From Aliarcobacter sp. (GTDB lineage Bacteria > Campylobacterota > Campylobacteria > Campylobacterales > Arcobacteraceae): a DNA stretch of 64,000 nucleotides. Shown here piece after piece: positions 18,868 to 26,631 of this stretch. The position numbers and the translations under genes were made by a program. The stretch is taken from NCBI GenBank assembly GCA_028690445.1, contig JAQVBE010000002.1, positions 62,001 through 126,000 of the forward strand, read 5' to 3'. The notes under the pieces are model-generated. The model was not told the DNA's origin, did not search any database, and saw nothing but the letters and a program-made list of their open reading frames with translations. Numbering within the stretch: the stretch's first letter is position 1; every line of letters starts with the position of its first letter.

Positions 18868-19866
18868 ATGACATATGCAGCTTTTAGATCTATTGGGGCT
18901 TATATTCCTTCAAAGATTATGACAAATGCAGATTTTGAAAAAATCATTGATACAAGTGATGAATGGATTACAAAAAGAACTGGTATTAAAGAAAGAAGAA
19001 TTTCTGAAGAGAATGAAGCTTCATCTGATTTAGGTGCAAGGGCAGCGCAAGTTGCAATTCATAGATCAGGAATTTCTAAAGAGGATATTGATTTAATAAT
19101 TTGCGCTACTGTAACACCTGATTATTTATGTATGCCTTCAACTGCTTGTTTAATATCATCAAAAATTGGACTTCCAAATGTTATGGCATTTGATATAAGT
19201 GCTGCTTGTACAGGATTTGTATATGCTGTTTCAATTGCAAAAGCATTTATTGAGTCAGGAATGAAAAAAAATGTACTAATTATTGGTGCAGAAACTTATT
19301 CTTCTATTCTTGATTATACAGATAGAGGTACTTGTTTTATTTTTGGAGATGGTGCTGGAGCTGCAATTATTTCAGCAACAACAAATAAAGATGAATCAAT
19401 TATCGATGTAAATTGTTCAAGTGATGGTAATTATGAAGATTTAATTAAAACAGCTGGAGGAGGAAGTAAACATCCTTGCTCAAAAGAAGTTTTAGAAAAT
19501 AAAATGGCATGTATAAAAATGAAAGGAAATGAAACTTTCAAACTTGCTGTTAAAACATTAACATCAGATGTTCAAGTAATGATGCAAAAACATAATCTTT
19601 CAAATGAGGATATAACACACTTTATTCCTCATCAAGCAAACCTTCGAATCATAAAAGCTGTAGGTGAAGCCTTAGGATTCACAGAAGAGCAAACTGTAGT
19701 TACTGTACACAAATATGGTAATACATCTGCTGCATCTATTCCTATGGCAATGAACGATGCTTTTGAAGAGGGTAAAATAAAAGCTGGAGATACTATACTT
19801 TTTGATGCCTTTGGTGGCGGATTAACTTGGGGTTCTGCTTTATTTAAATTTGCTCCTAAAAAATAG
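18868..19866 (+). CDS. fabH: 3-oxoacyl-ACP synthase III FabH
   Basis: FabH condenses acetyl-CoA with malonyl-ACP to start fatty acid synthesis. The catalytic triad is visible: Cys114 in SAACTGFVYA, His255 in IPHQANLR and Asn285 in HKYGNTSAAS. The 332-residue length is slightly above E. coli FabH because of a small insert near 200-210. An AAGGAT site precedes the ATG. It ends the rpmF cluster; downstream is only gene debris until recQ. Confidence 0.97.
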   Translation: MTYAAFRSIGAYIPSKIMTNADFEKIIDTSDEWITKRTGIKERRISEENEASSDLGARAAQVAIHRSGISKEDIDLIICATVTPDYLCMPSTACLISSKIGLPNVMAFDISAACTGFVYAVSIAKAFIESGMKKNVLIIGAETYSSILDYTDRGTCFIFGDGAGAAIISATTNKDESIIDVNCSSDGNYEDLIKTAGGGSKHPCSKEVLENKMACIKMKGNETFKLAVKTLTSDVQVMMQKHNLSNEDITHFIPHQANLRIIKAVGEALGFTEEQTVVTVHKYGNTSAASIPMAMNDAFEEGKIKAGDTILFDAFGGGLTWGSALFKFAPKK

Positions 19867-19922
19867 TGATTTTGTGGGAGTTTTTCTCACATTATCTCTA
19901 TAAACTTTCGTAACCAATACAC

Positions 19923-19950
19923 AAAATAAACTTTTTAAAAGGTTTATTTT
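19923..19950 (+). terminator. inverted repeat between fabH and the integrase fragment
   Basis: AAAATAAAC (19923-19931) pairs with GTTTATTTT (19942-19950); the inner T/A runs can pair as well. It may end the fabH transcript, and it covers the AAAAGG that would serve the 19951 frame, so that frame would be poorly translated. Confidence 0.45.
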
Positions 19951-20238
19951 ATGAAATATCTTACAAAAACTTCAAACAACTACTACAAACTTAGAATTAG
20001 AATACCAAAAGCTTTACAAGTTCATTTTAGAAGAAATGAAATTAACAAAAGTCTTAATACAACTAATTTTGCATTCGTAAAGAAAAAAGCTCTTAGCATA
20101 TTAAGTGATTATCAAAAGATTTGTTTACTGTATCAATTAAAATTGAATGATAAAAGTACATTGAAAAACATATTGTCAAACGAAGTGAGAAATAGGCAGA
20201 TAATTGTTAAAAAAGTTACATTCAGAAAAAGTAAATAG
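19951..20238 (+). pseudogene. N-terminal fragment of an integrase-like protein
   Basis: A 95-residue frame. Its first half (YYKLRIRIPKALQVHF, then ..SLNTTNFAFVKKKAL) resembles the N-terminal arm-binding region of tyrosine recombinases that read Y-x-x-R-I-P-x-x-L and S-L-x-T-x-x-x-x-A. The catalytic domain with its R-H-R-Y residues is missing, so this is either a truncated remnant or a small DNA-binding protein. It lies in a 680-base gap between fabH and recQ with further broken frames downstream, which favours decay. Confidence 0.5.
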
Positions 20239-20289
20239 TGTTATATTGAATGGTATTCAAAATAAGCTTTAATTTATTTTTTTTAATCT

Positions 20290-20504
20290 GATGAGTCATT
20301 TGAAGAAATTTATGTACTTAATAAGAAATATTGGTTTTAAGTAGATTATAATAAATTCCCAATAGTTTTACTAGGAATTTGAGATTGAATAAAAAATAAA
20401 TTTATCCAAGAATTTTAAAAGAACAACAAATTTATAGCCTAGATTACGATAGTGCAGATGATGAGATATTAGAAATAGTTTTAAGAGTTCATATTCCAAA
20501 ATAA
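20290..20504 (+). pseudogene. coding-like debris upstream of recQ
   Basis: Two coding-like stretches lie in different frames and are cut by stops: one reads ESFEEIYVLNKKYWF-stop-VDYNKFPIVLLGI (about 20290-20384), the other ILKEQQIYSLDYDSADDEI and on to VLRVHIPK-stop (about 20418-20504). Neither has a plausible start codon. They look like the remains of one or two genes. I do not recognise the family. Nothing else is seen in 20239-20546. Confidence 0.35.
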
Positions 20505-20546
20505 CCTTTTATTCCCACCTTATTCAAACTATGTTACCATCACACC

Positions 20547-22652
20547 ATGAATAAAAAATACCAAATACTAAAAGATATTTTCGGACACGATAAATTTAGA
20601 AGTTTCCAAGAAGAAGTTGTTGATACAATTTTATCAAAACAAGACGTTTTGACAATTTTGCCAACAGGTGGTGGTAAATCACTTTGTTATCAGCTTCCTA
20701 CACTTCTTATGAATGGAACAACAGTTGTAATTTCACCACTTATTGCACTTATGCAAGATCAGATAAAAGCTTTAAATGATTTGGATATAAAAGCTGAAAT
20801 GATAAGTTCTGCCACATCAAATGACGAGAATAGTTTCACTTTACAGAAGATTTTAAATGGTGAATTAAAATTTATCTATGTTTCACCTGAAAGATTTACT
20901 TCAAATGAATTTGTTGGTGTTTTACAAAGAATAAATATCAATTATTTTGTAATTGATGAAGCTCATTGTGTAAGTGCTTGGGGACATGAGTTTAGGGCTG
21001 AATATAGGAATCTTGATAGATTAAAAAGATTTTTCGCAAATACACCAATTTGTGCTTTTACTGCAACCGCAACTAAAAAAGTTGAAGCAGATATTGTTCA
21101 AAGTCTTAATTTAGAAAATCCAAAACATTTTAGAGCAAAAACAATAAGAGATAATCTTGATATAAGATGTGAACCTCGAATTGCAAATGGAAAAACTCAA
21201 ATATTAAATTTCTTAAAAGCTCACAAAGGTTTATGTGGAATTATTTATACTTTTACACGAAAAGAAGCTGAATCAACAGCTGAATTTTTGAGTGAAAGCG
21301 GATATAGTGCAAAGGCTTATCATGCAGGACTTAGCAATGATAGAAAAAATGAAGTTTTCAATGATTTTGTATATGAAAAAATTGATATTGTAGTTGCAAC
21401 TATTGCTTTTGGAATGGGAATTGATAAATCAAATATTAGATTTGTAATTCACATAAGTTTACCTAAAACCCTTGAAAATTATTATCAAGAAATAGGTCGA
21501 GCAGGGCGTGATGGTGAAATGTCTTATGTTTATATGCTTTATTCAAAAAGTGATGAGGTAAAAAGAAAAATCCAAATTGAAGAAGCTATTGATGATGGTT
21601 ATAAACAGACTGGGCTTGATAAATTGGAGTTTATGTATAGATATTGTGTGAGCAACAATTGTCGACATAAGATGATTGCTGGATATTTTGAAGATGAAAT
21701 ACAAGAGTGTAAAACTTTGTGTGATAATTGTACAAAAGGTGAAGTAGAGCAAGTTGATGCAAGCGTTGATGCACAAAAACTTTTAAGTGCTATTTATAGA
21801 ACTGAACAGCGATTTGGATTAAATCATATTATTGATATTTTAAGGGGTTCAAAAAATCAAAAACTTTTAGAGTTTGGACATGAAAAATTAAGTGTTTATA
21901 ATTTGGGTGCAAATAAAAGTAAAAATGAATGGATTGCAATTGCAGATAAATTGATTGATATTCAAGCTTTGCTTTTAGGTGAATTTCGAGTTTTAAAAAT
22001 TTCAAATTTAGGTTTAGAGATTTTAAAAGGTAAAGAAAAACTTTTTATTGATAGTGATAAGTTAGGTATTGCATCAAAAATACAAGAGGAAGAAATTGAG
22101 TTAAGTTTTGATGAGTTAATTTATGAAAGATTTAGAACTTTACGAAGAGAAATTGCTCTTGAGAATCAAGTTCCAGCTTATGTGATATTTGGGGATAAAA
22201 CTTTAAAAGAGTTTGCTTCTAAACTTCCTATTACAAAAGAGCTGATGCTAGAAATAAATGGTGTTGGTCTTGTAAAATTTGAAAAATATGGAGAGAGTTT
22301 TTTGAATTTATCTAAAGAGATAAAAGACGAATTTAAAGAGAAACTTGAACAAAAAGAGCCATTAAAAAAACTAACTAAAACATATTTTGAAACTTATGAG
22401 CTTTTAAATGAAGGCAAAAGTGTAGAAGAAATATCTCAAATTAGAGATTTAGGATTAACTTCAGTTCTTAGTCATATTACAGTTTTAGCTGAACATGAAA
22501 AGATTTCAAAAGAGAAAAAAGAAGAACTTTTAAAACCACTTGAAATTCCTTTAAATATAAAAAACTGGATAGAAGAGGGAACTAAACTTGAAAGCTTAAA
22601 AGAGTTAAGACAATATTTATATTTGTATGAGTATTTACCAAAGGAAAGTTGA
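20547..22652 (+). CDS. recQ: ATP-dependent DNA helicase RecQ
   Basis: RecQ is a 3'-5' helicase in recombination and fork repair. The 701-residue chain shows Walker A PTGGGKS (39-45), the DEAH box followed by CVSAWGHEFRAEY, motif VI QEIGRAGRDG, a zinc-binding cysteine set (about 375-405), an RQC region, an HRDC domain (about 515-595) and a C-terminal extension of about 100 residues that resembles the HTH_40 domain (VEEISQIRDLGLTSVLSHI). E. coli RecQ lacks this last domain. There is no Shine-Dalgarno sequence: TATGTTACCAT lies just upstream of the ATG, so the mRNA may be leaderless. It ends at the hairpin 22665-22706. Confidence 0.95.
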   Translation: MNKKYQILKDIFGHDKFRSFQEEVVDTILSKQDVLTILPTGGGKSLCYQLPTLLMNGTTVVISPLIALMQDQIKALNDLDIKAEMISSATSNDENSFTLQKILNGELKFIYVSPERFTSNEFVGVLQRININYFVIDEAHCVSAWGHEFRAEYRNLDRLKRFFANTPICAFTATATKKVEADIVQSLNLENPKHFRAKTIRDNLDIRCEPRIANGKTQILNFLKAHKGLCGIIYTFTRKEAESTAEFLSESGYSAKAYHAGLSNDRKNEVFNDFVYEKIDIVVATIAFGMGIDKSNIRFVIHISLPKTLENYYQEIGRAGRDGEMSYVYMLYSKSDEVKRKIQIEEAIDDGYKQTGLDKLEFMYRYCVSNNCRHKMIAGYFEDEIQECKTLCDNCTKGEVEQVDASVDAQKLLSAIYRTEQRFGLNHIIDILRGSKNQKLLEFGHEKLSVYNLGANKSKNEWIAIADKLIDIQALLLGEFRVLKISNLGLEILKGKEKLFIDSDKLGIASKIQEEEIELSFDELIYERFRTLRREIALENQVPAYVIFGDKTLKEFASKLPITKELMLEINGVGLVKFEKYGESFLNLSKEIKDEFKEKLEQKEPLKKLTKTYFETYELLNEGKSVEEISQIRDLGLTSVLSHITVLAEHEKISKEKKEELLKPLEIPLNIKNWIEEGTKLESLKELRQYLYLYEYLPKES

Positions 22653-22664
22653 TTGATATAAAGT

Positions 22665-22706
22665 AAAATACAATAGAAAAGGGAGAGGATTCTATTGTAT
22701 TTTTTT
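22665..22706. terminator. bidirectional terminator, recQ / small exported protein
   Basis: Stem AAATACAATAGAA/TTCTATTGTATTT with an 11-base loop, T7 on the plus strand and A-rich flank for the minus strand. It lies between the two convergent stop codons. Confidence 0.8.
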
Positions 22707-22712
22707 ATTCAA

Positions 22713-22940
22713 TTATTTTAAATTTTTCTTTGCATATTCTCTTACTTCATCATTGCTATCTTGAGCTAAAATTTTTAAAACACTAACTGCTGTTTGAGGG
22801 TCTTTTGCAATAGTTGTTCTAACATTTAATGAAGCTTTTGTATTTAGGTAGTCTGCACTTAAATCAGCAAATTTATCATTTGCATTGGCGATATTAAATA
22901 AAGCTACTGTTAATAAACTAATTGTAATTATCTTTTTCAT
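22713..22940 (-). CDS. small exported protein with one HEAT-like repeat
   Basis: A 75-residue protein with a signal peptide (1-20, ending NANA) leaving a mature chain of about 55 residues. The C-terminal part, AVSVLKILAQDSNDEVREYAKK, looks like a single HEAT-type helical hairpin. A lone HEAT unit is too short to form the usual superhelix, so it may pair with itself or a partner. The ATG has AAAAAAGGA upstream. It is a single gene between recQ and the HPP gene; function unknown. Confidence 0.65.
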   Translation of the reverse strand: MKKIITISLLTVALFNIANANDKFADLSADYLNTKASLNVRTTIAKDPQTAVSVLKILAQDSNDEVREYAKKNLK

Positions 22941-23038
22941 ATTTAAATCCTTTTTTTGTAATTTGTAAAGGAAGTATATATAAATAGGATAATTATTGTC
23001 TTGATTTAAATCAATATAGGATACAAATTGTCTTATTT

Positions 23039-23602
23039 CTAATCGTCGCTAAACCATTTTTTATTATAATCTTTTAAAGATTCTGGATAATGCCTATGTT
23101 TTGGGATGTTGTTTACGATTACAGCAATTATTAACAAAATAAATGCTCCTGAAGTAACAGGAACTAAAACATAAAAAAATCCTAATTCATGTATTTGGGG
23201 ACTTCCAATTACAGCGATAAGGGCAGTTGCTCCACCTGGTGGATGAAGAGTTAAAGTTAGTTGCATTAGTAATATTGAAGTTGCAACAGCAAAAGCAGAT
23301 GCTAATAAAATATTTGAAGAAAATAGTTTATATGAAATAACACCAATAATAGCAGATAATATATGTCCACCAAGAAGGTTTCTTGGTTGAGCTAAAGGAG
23401 AGTTAACAGCTCCATAAACCAAAACAGCACTAGCTCCAAAAGAACCAATAACTAATGTTAAATCCGTATCATCTAAAAAATCACTATGAAAATAAGATAT
23501 AGCTAATATTCCTAAAAAAGAACCTAGCCAAGACCAAATAATATTTGACTTTTCTAAAGGTTCTGAGTTTATTTTTTTGAATTGTTTGAAAAATTTTTTC
23601 AT
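23039..23602 (-). CDS. HPP-family membrane protein
   Basis: A 187-residue protein with about four hydrophobic segments between residues 25 and 165, and the family motif LHPPGGATAL (about 117-126). HPP proteins have been tied to nitrite transport in plastids, but the bacterial role is not established. Other segments such as GSFGASAVLVYGAVNSPLAQPRN (split here as GSFGASAVL and SPLAQPRN) are also family-typical. It stands alone with an AT-rich promoter. A nitrogen-oxide link is only suggested by family. Confidence 0.8.
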   Translation of the reverse strand: MKKFFKQFKKINSEPLEKSNIIWSWLGSFLGILAISYFHSDFLDDTDLTLVIGSFGASAVLVYGAVNSPLAQPRNLLGGHILSAIIGVISYKLFSSNILLASAFAVATSILLMQLTLTLHPPGGATALIAVIGSPQIHELGFFYVLVPVTSGAFILLIIAVIVNNIPKHRHYPESLKDYNKKWFSDD

Positions 23603-23695
23603 TATATTACTTTAATTTTAAATAAGTAAATAGTAACAAAAAAATGGAGTTTATTTTATGATTTTGGTCAAAAAAAACATACCATAAAAATCTTT

Positions 23696-24808
23696 TTATA
23701 GTATATTTAATTGATGAGCTAAATCTGCTGCAATTCTTTCATAGTTTCTTACGGCTAAAAGTCTTTTTTGACCATTTATTCCAACTTGTGTAATTTCATC
23801 TTTTGATAATGAGATGATATATTCTAGCTTTTCTTGAATTGATTTTTTATCAAAATTTGTAAACCAAGCACTTGTATTATTTTCAAAAATTGAGGCATTA
23901 TTTTCATTATCACTCATAATACAAGGAATAGCACTTGAGTAATAATCAAGTACTTTCATCGGAGTTGAACTACTAAATAACGCAATATTAGGAAGTGGAG
24001 ATAATCCAACATCAGCAAGTGCAATAAGTGCTAACAACTCTTTTCTTGTTTTTGCATCGTAAATTTCAATATTATCTTTTAGATTTGGGAAATCAATCAA
24101 TAAATGGTCTAAAAATTCTGGGTCTTTTGTTGAAATCATTAGTTTAAAGTTTGAATTATGGATATTACTAAAAGCTTCTAAAATAGTCTCAAATTCTCTT
24201 AGTTTATCCAATGTTCCAGCATAAAAAAATCTTTTTTCATTTCCTTCATGTGGAATATTTTCATGTAGAATATCAGGATCAATAGCAGATGGAATTACAA
24301 AAGTTCTTGTTTTTACATCTTTGAAATAATCATTTTTCATTTGAAATGAAGTTGGAAGAAAAATATCACATTCGTTTATTAAACTTACTTCACTATATGT
24401 TTGAATTTTATTACTTATAATATCTAAAATTGATTTTTTATTGTTTGCTAAATCAGTTTCAAGTTTTGCAATTCTTTTTGGGAAAGAGAGTCTAAATCCA
24501 ACTTTGAAGTTATATTTTGCTTTTTGTTTTAATATCTCTTTTAATAAATCAGTATTATTTCTAACAACTATAAACTGGTATTCGCTTAAATTTATTCCAT
24601 GTTTTTCTAATTCTTCTAAAATATGATGTTTTGATTTTTCAGGAATGATGATTCTTCCATCTTCTTTTATTTCAACAGCTGATTTTTCTTTAGAAAAAAA
24701 GGTAGTATTTATATCAAAATGCTTAGTTAAGTACTTTTGAAATAAAGGACCTATAAAACTATGGTCAGCATATTCATCTTGGTCTGTAATATATAAAAAT
24801 TTGCTCAT
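23696..24808 (-). CDS. glycosyltransferase, GT-B fold (GT4-like)
   Basis: A 370-residue soluble or peripheral protein. The C-terminal half has the GT4-like features FFYAGTLDKLREFETILEAF (shown in part) and SSSTPMKVLDYYSSAIPCI, where a nucleotide-sugar-binding glutamate would be expected but S-T-P-M-K stands instead. The N-terminal half holds no membrane segment. No polysaccharide or lipopolysaccharide genes flank it, so donor and acceptor are unknown. The missing donor-site Glu could mean another GT-B family or an inactive form. Confidence 0.7.
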   Translation of the reverse strand: MSKFLYITDQDEYADHSFIGPLFQKYLTKHFDINTTFFSKEKSAVEIKEDGRIIIPEKSKHHILEELEKHGINLSEYQFIVVRNNTDLLKEILKQKAKYNFKVGFRLSFPKRIAKLETDLANNKKSILDIISNKIQTYSEVSLINECDIFLPTSFQMKNDYFKDVKTRTFVIPSAIDPDILHENIPHEGNEKRFFYAGTLDKLREFETILEAFSNIHNSNFKLMISTKDPEFLDHLLIDFPNLKDNIEIYDAKTRKELLALIALADVGLSPLPNIALFSSSTPMKVLDYYSSAIPCIMSDNENNASIFENNTSAWFTNFDKKSIQEKLEYIISLSKDEITQVGINGQKRLLAVRNYERIAADLAHQLNIL

Positions 24809-24885
24809 ATTAACTCCTTGAAATTCTTTAAAAGATTATATCATTTAAAAGTTGCAACAAAAAAGCATTTTAATTATTTTTATAG

Positions 24886-25377
24886 CTAATAAAGTTTTCC
24901 AAACAAATCAACATGGGTTAAATAAACTCTCAAATCAAACTCAACTTGATGATAAGAGGGCATTACAAAAGTGCAAAGATTATAAAAAGCTTTGTCATGC
25001 TCTTTTTCTTTAAAGTGGGCAAGTTCATGAACCACAATCATTTCTAAAAACTCTTCAGGCATATTTTTAAAAACTGAGGCAACTCTAATCTCATTTTTTG
25101 ATTTTAGTTTTCCACCTTGAACTCTTGAAACGATTGAGTGCATTCCTAGAGCATTGTTAATTACATTTATTTTTCCATCATATATTACTTTTGAAACTTG
25201 AAATTTTTTGAAGTATTCATTTTTAAAATCCATCACATAAGAGTACAAAGTTTTATCATTTGTATATGCATGTGCAGTGGGATATTTGGTTTTTATATAT
25301 GACGATAGCTTTTCTTTTTGTATTAGTACTTTGATTTTCTCTTGTAAATCTTTTGGGTAGTGGTTTATATATTTCAT
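24886..25377 (-). CDS. YgjP-like metallopeptidase domain protein
   Basis: A 163-residue cytosolic protein of the YgjP/DUF45 family in the gluzincin fold. The zinc motif is VVHELAHFKEKEHDKAF: His117, Glu118 and His121 form HExxH and His127 is the likely third ligand. Family members are thought to be small metallopeptidases, and some sit beside type I restriction systems, but none is present here. It is 77 bases downstream of the glycosyltransferase start, with no clear operon. Confidence 0.8.
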   Translation of the reverse strand: MKYINHYPKDLQEKIKVLIQKEKLSSYIKTKYPTAHAYTNDKTLYSYVMDFKNEYFKKFQVSKVIYDGKINVINNALGMHSIVSRVQGGKLKSKNEIRVASVFKNMPEEFLEMIVVHELAHFKEKEHDKAFYNLCTFVMPSYHQVEFDLRVYLTHVDLFGKLY

Positions 25378-25517
25378 AAATAATTATAACTTATTGTGCT
25401 ATAACGCTTCCTTATTTTAAAAAATGGAAAAGATATAAGGAAATAGTAAACAAAGTTAAAATCTCTCTTTTATCTTTTTTAAATTCATTAATAAAATAAT
25501 AAATAAAAAAATTATGT

Positions 25518-25544
25518 TATAATCATAAGTATAATTTATATAAT
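25518..25544 (+). promoter_or_regulatory. AT-rich promoter region with three TATAAT copies
   Basis: TATAAT occurs at 25518, 25530 and 25539; the first is at a suitable distance from the ATG at 25558. The ribosome-binding site is the weak CAGGAAAC. Confidence 0.4.
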
Positions 25545-25557
25545 ATCAGGAAACTTT

Positions 25558-26631
25558 ATGCAATTAAAATATATCTTTAATCAAATTAGTAAAAAACTTG
25601 GTATTGGACTTATTTTAATATTAATTGTATTTATTGATATTCTTATTATTATTGGAAACGCTTTTTTTGTGGAACATTCAATTCTTGAAATGGAAAATGA
25701 TACAGTACTTATAAATAAAAGTGGAATGATAAGGGGCGGCATTCAAAGAGTTGTTAAACTTGAGTTAGAAAATATGGATACTACAAAATACATCTCAGAT
25801 ATTGATTCTATATTTAATGAATTTTCTATGGAAGAAAAGTATAAATTAGTTAACGATAAAATGATTACATTTGTTTCAAAAATAGAGATATTAAAAAAAG
25901 AGTGGAATGTTTTAAAAGAGTTGATTACAACTTATCATTTAACTAAACAAACTACTGATAAATCAAGTTTAATCGCACAAAGCGAATATATCTGGAGTCT
26001 TTCAGAAGATGCATTATCTACAGTTTCTATATTATCATCTCAAAAAATGAGTATGTTAAAAAATACTTTTTTTATTTTTTTACTTGATTTGTTCTTGATA
26101 GTATTTATTATCTATATAATAAATAAAAAAATAAGAAATAAACTTGAAATCTTATCAACTACTGATGCTTTAACAAAAGTAAAAAACCGAAATATGTATA
26201 ATGAAGCTCTATGTTTTGAACTTGAATTAAATAAAAGAGCTAAAAATAATACTGCATTTTTATTTTTAGATATAGATTCTTTTAAAGATATAAATGACAT
26301 TTATGGACATGCTTCTGGAGATTTGGTCTTAAAAGAATTGGTATTTATTTTAGGAGTAACTATTAGAAAAACTGATATGCTTTTTAGAATTGGTGGAGAA
26401 GAGTTTGTGATTTTTCTAAAAGAGATTAAAAAAGAAAAATTAGAGAAACTAGCAAATAAAATTAGACTTCAAGTTCAAAACTTTGATTCAAAGATAAGTC
26501 ACAAATTTACTATTAGCATTGGTGCAACAATGTTTAATCCAGATGATACAAAAGATACTATATTTAAAAGGGTTGATAAAGCACTCTATCAATCAAAAAA
26601 TACTGGCAAAAATAAAGTTACTATATCTTAA
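25558..26631 (+). CDS. membrane diguanylate cyclase with PilJ-like periplasmic sensor
   Basis: A 357-residue inner-membrane protein. TM1 is at about 14-38, TM2 at about 168-190. The periplasmic part begins LINKSGMIRGGIQRVVKLEL, which resembles the PilJ/NarX-type N-terminal motif, and is helical throughout. The cytosolic GGDEF domain starts at STTDALTKVKNRNMY with GGEEF at 279-283. The inhibitory I-site RKTD (270-273) sits exactly five residues before it, unlike the cyclase at 5602, so this enzyme should be product-inhibited. Three TATAAT-like elements lie at 25518-25544. It abuts the stop of the convergent dynamin gene with no spacer. Confidence 0.87.
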   Translation: MQLKYIFNQISKKLGIGLILILIVFIDILIIIGNAFFVEHSILEMENDTVLINKSGMIRGGIQRVVKLELENMDTTKYISDIDSIFNEFSMEEKYKLVNDKMITFVSKIEILKKEWNVLKELITTYHLTKQTTDKSSLIAQSEYIWSLSEDALSTVSILSSQKMSMLKNTFFIFLLDLFLIVFIIYIINKKIRNKLEILSTTDALTKVKNRNMYNEALCFELELNKRAKNNTAFLFLDIDSFKDINDIYGHASGDLVLKELVFILGVTIRKTDMLFRIGGEEFVIFLKEIKKEKLEKLANKIRLQVQNFDSKISHKFTISIGATMFNPDDTKDTIFKRVDKALYQSKNTGKNKVTIS

